NCBI GenBank assembly: GCA_016926135.1
Contig: JAFGPH010000314.1
Location: forward strand, 1-11,263
DNA from: Deltaproteobacteria bacterium
GTDB taxonomy: Bacteria > Desulfobacterota > DSM-4660 > Desulfatiglandales > HGW-15
DNA: 11,263 nucleotides
Direction: 5' to 3'
Under the pieces are notes generated by a model. The model worked only from the letters and a program-made list of their open reading frames with translations. It did not search any database and was not told the origin of the DNA. Numbering within the stretch: the first letter of the stretch is position 1; each line of letters starts with the position of its first letter. Positions 7,531 through 11,263 of the stretch are shown here, piece by piece. A program made the translations under genes and the position numbers.

Positions 7531-8508
7531 ATGGAAAGGGAAAAACAGAAGCTGGTGACCATTGGAGGGGGCACGGGACAGTTCGCGCTCCTCTCCGGCC
7601 TGAGGGACCTCGAAGGCATTGAGATTACCGCGGTCGTATCCATGGCGGACAGCGGCGGAAGCACCGGAAGGCTGAGGGATGAGTTGGGGATTCTTCCGCC
7701 GGGGGATGTGCTGAAGTGCATCCTGGCCCTTTCCCCGTATCATCATGTGGCACGAACCATCCTGCTCAAGCGGTTCACAAGCGACATACGGCTCAAGGGG
7801 CACAATGCGGGAAACCTGCTCCTCACCGTGCTTTCAGACTATGCAGGCAGCTTCCCGGCGGGTATCCAGGCCCTCGTTGAAATCCTTGACGTGAGGGGCA
7901 GGATTCTGCCGGTTACCATCGATAAGGCAACTCTTGTTGCCGAACTGAGCGATGGGGAGCGCGTTTACGGCCAGGCGGCGATCAACGTGCCGCAGGTCGC
8001 CCGGCGTGAAAAAATTCGGGATATCTTTCTGGTTCCCCACCACGCCAACTCCGTTTCGGTCTATCCTCCGGTCATTGAGGCGATCCACCAAGCGGAGTTT
8101 ATCATTATAGGGCCGGGTGACTTGTTCACAAGCATCATTCCCAACCTTATTGTGCCGGGCGTCAGGGAAGCGATCAAGGAGACAAGGGCGACGATCTTGT
8201 ATGTTGTCAATATCATGACCAAGTTCGGCGAAACGGACCATTTTACGGTCCACGATTTTGTCTTCAAGGTTGAGGAGTGTGTCGGGCGTCCGGTCGAAGG
8301 AGTCATCTATAATACCGGAAAGCCCGATGAAAGACTCCTGGATCAATACAGGTCCGAGAAGGCCGAGTTGGTTGAGATGGATGATCGCGGGCCGGGCTGG
8401 GGCGATCGCACCCTCTATGCATCCGATTTGCTGGACACGGTTGGCGGAATCGTGCGACACGATTCAGGGAAGCTGGCCGCGTTGATCGAGAGGATTCTCG
8501 CAGGATGA
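7531..8508 (+). CDS. yvcK: YvcK/GlmR family gluconeogenesis factor (CofD-like fold)
   Basis: 325 residues, close to the usual length for this family. In Bacillus and relatives, YvcK (GlmR) binds UDP-sugars, is needed for normal cell-wall synthesis on gluconeogenic carbon, and stimulates GlmS. Visible features: glycine-rich nucleotide-binding start VTIGGGTGQFALLSGL at 9-24; VVSMADSGGSTGRLRDELG at 35-53 followed by ILPPGDVLKC; GHNAGNLLL at 90-98; IIGPGDLFTSIIPNL at 192-206; and NIMTKFGETDHFT at 227-239. The ADSGGS loop carries Ser where many members have a second Asp. Start ATG 7531 is chosen because of AGGGG six bases upstream and the promoter just before it. The stop overlaps the rapZ start (ATGA), so the pair is co-translated. 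Gram-positive genomes usually have rapZ (yvcJ) first, then yvcK and whiA; here the order is reversed and whiA is absent. Confidence 0.93.
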   Translation: MEREKQKLVTIGGGTGQFALLSGLRDLEGIEITAVVSMADSGGSTGRLRDELGILPPGDVLKCILALSPYHHVARTILLKRFTSDIRLKGHNAGNLLLTVLSDYAGSFPAGIQALVEILDVRGRILPVTIDKATLVAELSDGERVYGQAAINVPQVARREKIRDIFLVPHHANSVSVYPPVIEAIHQAEFIIIGPGDLFTSIIPNLIVPGVREAIKETRATILYVVNIMTKFGETDHFTVHDFVFKVEECVGRPVEGVIYNTGKPDERLLDQYRSEKAELVEMDDRGPGWGDRTLYASDLLDTVGGIVRHDSGKLAALIERILAG

Positions 8509-9374
8509 AAAGCCTCAATATCATCGTCATTACGGGTCTTTCAGGTTCCGGAAAAAGCACGGCCATCAATGCCCTCGAGGATATAGGCTTTTTTTGCGTG
8601 GACAACCTTCCGGTCTTGCTGCTGCCTAAGTTTCTTGAGCTCGGCTCATGGGGTGTATCAGAAATTCAGAAGCTGGCATTGGGCATGGACCTCAGGGAAA
8701 GGGGATTTGCTGAAAGACATGAGGAGATCTTTCAGCAATTGCGTGATGAGGGGTACCATTTGGAGGTGGTCTTTCTGATGGCCTCTGAGGAGGTGCTGCT
8801 AAAGCGTTACAGCGAGACCCGGCGGCAACATCCAATTTCCAACGGGAAGAGCCTGCTTGAAAGCATCCGGTCTGAAAAGAACCAATTGAAAAGCTTAAAG
8901 GAGTTTGCGGACAAGATCATTGACACATCGACGCTGACGGTGCACCAACTCAAGGATGCCATCATTCAATATGCATACCGGAGCGACAGAACCGAAAGGA
9001 TGCGGATTTCGGTTCTGTCGTTCGGCTACAAGTACGGTATCCCTCTTGATGCAGACCATGTGATAGACGTCCGATTCATTACGAATCCGCACTTCGTTCC
9101 TGAATTCAGAAAGCTCGACGGCAGAGATGAGCGAGTCGGCCAGTTTGTGAAGAAACAGGTCGAAACGCAGGAATTCTTCAAGAAGTACTTCCCCCTCATT
9201 GAGACTCTCATCCCTCTCCATGAAAAGGAGGGCAAGTCCTATCTGACCATTGCAGTGGGTTGCACGGGCGGGAGGCATCGCTCGGTAACCGTTGCAGAAG
9301 AGGTTTTTGCCCGTCTGAAAGGGCTGAGGAAGGATGTCACCCTCACCCATCGGGATATCGAGCTGGCGGAATAA
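8505..9374 (+). CDS. rapZ: RapZ family nucleotide-binding protein (YvcJ/YhbJ, RNase adapter)
   Basis: 289 residues, full length. In E. coli RapZ senses glucosamine-6-phosphate and delivers the small RNA GlmZ to RNase E, thereby controlling glmS; in Bacillus the homologue YvcJ hydrolyses nucleotides. Seen here: Walker A GLSGSGKS at 11-18 followed by INALEDIGFFCVDNLP; MDLRERG at 61-67; FLMASEEVLLKRYSETRRQHP at 90-110; and the C-terminal substrate-binding domain with SFGYKYGIPLDADHVIDVRF at 172-191, NPH at 194-196 and GCTGGRHRSV at 252-261. It overlaps yvcK by four bases (ATGA). A short stem (CGAGA/TCTCG, 8487-8500) ends four bases before the ATG and contains the likely ribosome-binding purines. 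No PTS genes follow, although they often neighbour rapZ in proteobacteria. Confidence 0.96.
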   Translation: MKSLNIIVITGLSGSGKSTAINALEDIGFFCVDNLPVLLLPKFLELGSWGVSEIQKLALGMDLRERGFAERHEEIFQQLRDEGYHLEVVFLMASEEVLLKRYSETRRQHPISNGKSLLESIRSEKNQLKSLKEFADKIIDTSTLTVHQLKDAIIQYAYRSDRTERMRISVLSFGYKYGIPLDADHVIDVRFITNPHFVPEFRKLDGRDERVGQFVKKQVETQEFFKKYFPLIETLIPLHEKEGKSYLTIAVGCTGGRHRSVTVAEEVFARLKGLRKDVTLTHRDIELAE

Positions 9375-9407
9375 TTCCAAAACCCTACCGGTCCCACGCC
9401 ATCCTTC

Positions 9408-10352
9408 CTACTCGAATTCTTCCGATTCTTCCGTTGGATAAAAAAGGCTCATGCCTTCGTTCCTGATCCTTTCAGCATCCTCTCTGAGGAGGTAGTCTTC
9501 CGCGTCTTTCCTGAGGATTGCAGCCCGGGCTTCCATCCCTGCGAGCCTTTCCGTGATCCCCTTCTCCCGCAACATGACCTTGAGGGCCTTGAACAGATCT
9601 TCTCTGCCACAAAGCAGCATTCCCTCCTGAAGAATCTTGCAGGCGACCATGTGCTTGAAGGTATCAAATGCGACCTGTTCTCTTACGCGGACCAAGTCTT
9701 TCACAACATAGTCGATCTCCTCCTGGAGGTGGGGTGCCATAAGCACCTTTTGTTTTTCCTGATAGATCAGCTCATCGACTCTCTCCATCAATTCCCTTGG
9801 AAAGAGATCATCCACGATGACCACCAGATCCATATCGGATCCCTTCACCCATTTGCCCGTGCTCCTTTCCGGCCGGGGAACGTCATGGGCCATCTCATAG
9901 ACAATGTCCCCGGCGATCAGGATGCAGGCCTGTTCCCTGATCAGGATATCATTGTCCAATCGGCTCATCACGGACAGGAATATACTGTTGGCCAGTTCGA
10001 GCTTTGCCCTGCTGACCTTCTTGATATGGGAGGCGATCTCGTTCGCCTTCCGGTCCAGGGATGCCTGATCCCAAGGAAGTCCAATCACGGAATAGGTCAG
10101 GAATTCCCTCAAGATGGAGGGAGAGAGGCGCGCAAAACCCTCAACCTTGGAGTCCAGCCTGAGATACCTGCGTCCTATGGTCTGGATCGCCAGGGTTCCT
10201 GAGAGCTTGCAGGCGCGCCACAAAAGAAGGGCATCCCCGCCCAAGGCCAGCAAAAGCTCGGCCCCGGTAAGCGGCCCCTGCCCTTTCAGGAGTGCGATGA
10301 TTTCCCGTTCCACACTCTCCTCTTTGCTCCACAACGCTCGAGGGTGGAGCAT
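9408..10352 (-). CDS. Uncharacterised protein with winged-helix-like N-terminus and nucleotidyltransferase signature
   Basis: 314 residues; I do not recognise a named family. Residues about 14-68 (EREIIALLKGQGPLTGAELL and onward, ending GRRYLRL) read like a winged helix-turn-helix. The centre, from ILIAGDIVYE at 144 to GSDMDLVVIVDD at 171-182, resembles the DNA polymerase beta-type nucleotidyltransferase core: Asp173 and Asp175 would be metal ligands and Asp214 (EEIDYVV) a candidate third. The first Gly-Ser of that core is Gly-Asp here (148-149), with about ten extra residues before SDMD. The C-terminus is charged and helical. No signal peptide or membrane segment is seen. It converges on rapZ with 33 bases between. 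The start is uncertain: ATG 10352 has no ribosome-binding site and lies in a predicted -10 box. GTG 10313, with GAGGAG only three bases before it, is an alternative. Confidence 0.7.
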   Translation of the reverse strand: MLHPRALWSKEESVEREIIALLKGQGPLTGAELLLALGGDALLLWRACKLSGTLAIQTIGRRYLRLDSKVEGFARLSPSILREFLTYSVIGLPWDQASLDRKANEIASHIKKVSRAKLELANSIFLSVMSRLDNDILIREQACILIAGDIVYEMAHDVPRPERSTGKWVKGSDMDLVVIVDDLFPRELMERVDELIYQEKQKVLMAPHLQEEIDYVVKDLVRVREQVAFDTFKHMVACKILQEGMLLCGREDLFKALKVMLREKGITERLAGMEARAAILRKDAEDYLLREDAERIRNEGMSLFYPTEESEEFE

Positions 10353-10377
10353 AGGGTAAGGGTTGGGGGTTTGTCAA
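10348..10377 (-). promoter_or_regulatory. Possible sigma70-type promoter for the nucleotidyltransferase-like gene
   Basis: On the minus strand TTGACA (10377-10372), an 18-base spacer, then TATGCT (10353-10348): perfect -35 and 4 of 6 at -10. If used, transcription begins near 10341, after the first ATG, which would force a downstream start codon such as GTG 10313. Confidence 0.45.
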
Positions 10378-10388
10378 CGAACTGTCGT

Positions 10389-10403
10389 GGAGGGACCCCT
10401 CCC
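10389..10403. repeat. Short perfect inverted repeat GGAGGG-acc-CCTCCC
   Basis: Two 6-base arms with a 3-base loop, just upstream (relative to the minus strand) of the putative -35 box at 10377. It could be an operator-like site for the leftward promoter. No T run follows on either strand, so a terminator is unlikely. Confidence 0.4.
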
Positions 10404-10456
10404 GGCGGCGGAGAGGAGAAAAACGCCCGGATTCACCATCTAAAAAAAAGGAAGCG

Positions 10457-10523
10457 CCTCGTTGAGCATGATGGAATAAGGGGACAGAGTGTTTTTGGGA
10501 TAACCAATCTATCATCAACGAGG
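10457..10523. repeat. Inverted repeat flanking the IS1380 transposase leader
   Basis: CCTCGTTGA (10457-10465) and TCAACGAGG (10515-10523) are perfect 9-base arms, extended by TGAT/ATCA after a 3-base bulge. The right arm runs into the purine-rich ribosome-binding region before ATG 10536. On the minus strand the left arm is followed within a few bases by a run of eight T (10442-10449), so a leftward terminator is also possible, although the 49-base loop is large. Confidence 0.45.
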
Positions 10524-10535
10524 TGAGGAAAGATC

Positions 10536-10619
10536 ATGGCACAAGGGATTCTGCCGTTCAAGTACGAAATGGATGGTCAGAGAGCTACGATGACGGGGCT
10601 AAGTGGATTGCTGGCGTAA
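10536..10619 (+). pseudogene. N-terminal remnant of an IS1380-family transposase
   Basis: The 27-codon frame starts MAQGILPFKYE and continues to MTGLSGLL before a TAA stop. The MAQGILPFKYE...MTGLAGLP pattern is the characteristic N-terminus of IS1380-family DDE transposases, which are normally over 400 residues. A ribosome-binding sequence (GAGGTGAGGAA) still precedes the ATG. After the stop I could not follow the transposase in any forward frame, so the element is truncated or deleted rather than merely frameshifted. The family call rests on this short but distinctive motif. It marks past insertion and decay in this accessory end of the window. Confidence 0.65.
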
Positions 10620-10836
10620 AGGAGGGGGTATTGATTACTTCGCAAACTCGACGATCTTTTGATGTGGTGATTTGACCGACGGAGATGCGGTTGAGGGGTT
10701 CTTCGACAAAACGATTGTGAAGGTGGAAATGGTTTTTCACCACGGTAAACCGACAGAAGAGGCAGGTGCTGTTGCCTGCCCCTTGGGAGATCCCTCCTTG
10801 GGTTGGTGTTCGTATGTGCCTGGTCTTGGGGATGGG
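10620..10836. other. Unassigned stretch between two gene remnants
   Basis: 217 bases without a convincing gene on either strand. It contains the inverted repeat GGCAGG-8-CCTGCC (10761-10780), with no T run after it. I cannot tell whether it derives from the IS element, from the broken oxidoreductase, or from a third source. Confidence 0.4.
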
Positions 10837-11157
10837 TTAGTCTTTCCAGGGCTCGTCTTTGTTGGGATGTTCATGCTCCCCGATGTCTCTTGTGAAGGCC
10901 TCCTCCCAAGAGATTTCCCGCCACTTGTTTTCCCCGCGTTTCCCGGTGCGCTTCAGTGGATGGTTCAGCCTTCGGGGGTGGTAGAAGTACTCCACCACAT
11001 TGCGCCGACGCGGGCACCCCTGTGTGATCGGGAGGGACAATCGGGTCCCCGGGAACGATTTGTCGGGGTTTACAGAAACCAAGCGGCCTGCTTCCACCGT
11101 GGCGGAAAGCCAGCAGGCATTCTGGCATTGCACGCAGAGCACTTTCTTCAAGGCCAT
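10837..11157 (-). pseudogene. Truncated molybdopterin oxidoreductase, N-terminal [4Fe-4S] domain only
   Basis: From ATG 11157 the frame gives 106 residues. The first 88 match the N-terminal iron-sulphur domain of the DMSO reductase family of molybdopterin enzymes: cysteines 8, 11 and 15 (CVQCQNAC), a fourth at 48 (QGCPRRR), then FYHPRRLNHPLKRTGKRG and KWREISWEEAF. Active members run to roughly 600-900 residues, and the next expected segment (a helix following EEA) is lost after Phe88 (about base 10894); 18 unrelated residues precede the stop. So the gene is broken by deletion, insertion or rearrangement. The frame stays open upstream to the window end (GTG possible at 11229), but MALKKVLCVQC looks like a natural start. 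No good ribosome-binding site is seen before either start. Which oxidoreductase it was cannot be said. Confidence 0.75.
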
Positions 11158-11263
11158 CTTACCGTCTCGGACGCCCCTCAGTACCAGGACTGGAATTTTT
11201 TCCAGAACTCCTTGTCCCTTTCCTTCCACCCGGCCCCGAATTTCCTCTCGAAAAAGTCCCCGA

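Noticed and set aside
9375..9407. Terminator between rapZ and the convergent gene
   Set aside because: The 33-base gap has no stem-loop with a T run on either strand.
10472..10500. Motif like the GGGGACAG boxes seen near REP-associated transposases
   Set aside because: There is a single copy, with no adjacent tyrosine transposase and no repeated array in the window, so it is too weak to call.
10663..11263. About 200 codons open on the plus strand to the window end
   Set aside because: It runs antisense to the molybdopterin iron-sulphur domain, which has clear Cys motifs on the minus strand; it has no good start or ribosome-binding site and no recognisable domain.

Overview
The window (11,263 bases, GC-rich, tightly packed) looks like chromosomal DNA of a Gram-negative bacterium. 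I lean towards a deltaproteobacterium (Desulfobacterota) because smc and ftsY are adjacent, YvcK/GlmR and RapZ genes overlap, and a long GlmU-like acyltransferase and an IS1380 remnant are present. This placement is inference; there is no rRNA or tRNA to confirm it.

Layout: (1) 1-3557, plus strand: the 3' three quarters of smc, whose stop shares one base with the GTG start of ftsY. (2) 3554-7207, minus strand: a three-gene unit read right to left, made of a GlmU-like left-handed beta-helix acyltransferase, phosphoglucosamine mutase (glmM) and a diverged glucosamine-6-phosphate deaminase-like protein. The last of these converges on ftsY with overlapping stop codons. (3) 7208-7530: a 323-base divergent control region with a good sigma70-type promoter pointing each way and a hairpin in the leftward leader. 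(4) 7531-9374, plus strand: yvcK (glmR-like) and rapZ, overlapping as ATGA. (5) 9408-10352, minus strand: an uncharacterised protein with a probable winged-helix N-terminus and a DNA polymerase beta-type nucleotidyltransferase signature. (6) 10353-11263: a decayed accessory zone with an inverted repeat, a 27-codon N-terminal stub of an IS1380-family transposase, about 220 bases of unassigned DNA, and the N-terminal iron-sulphur part of a broken molybdopterin oxidoreductase.

How the genes fit together: smc and ftsY are housekeeping genes for chromosome organisation and membrane protein targeting. The five central genes all bear on amino-sugar supply for the cell envelope: a possible entry or exit step at glucosamine-6-phosphate, the mutase to glucosamine-1-phosphate, a probable N-acetyltransferase, and homologues of two regulators (GlmR/YvcK and RapZ) that in other bacteria sense UDP-GlcNAc or glucosamine-6-phosphate and control GlmS. 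This divergent arrangement around one control region is the most interesting thing in the window. I did not find a clear defence system, CRISPR array or intact mobile element.
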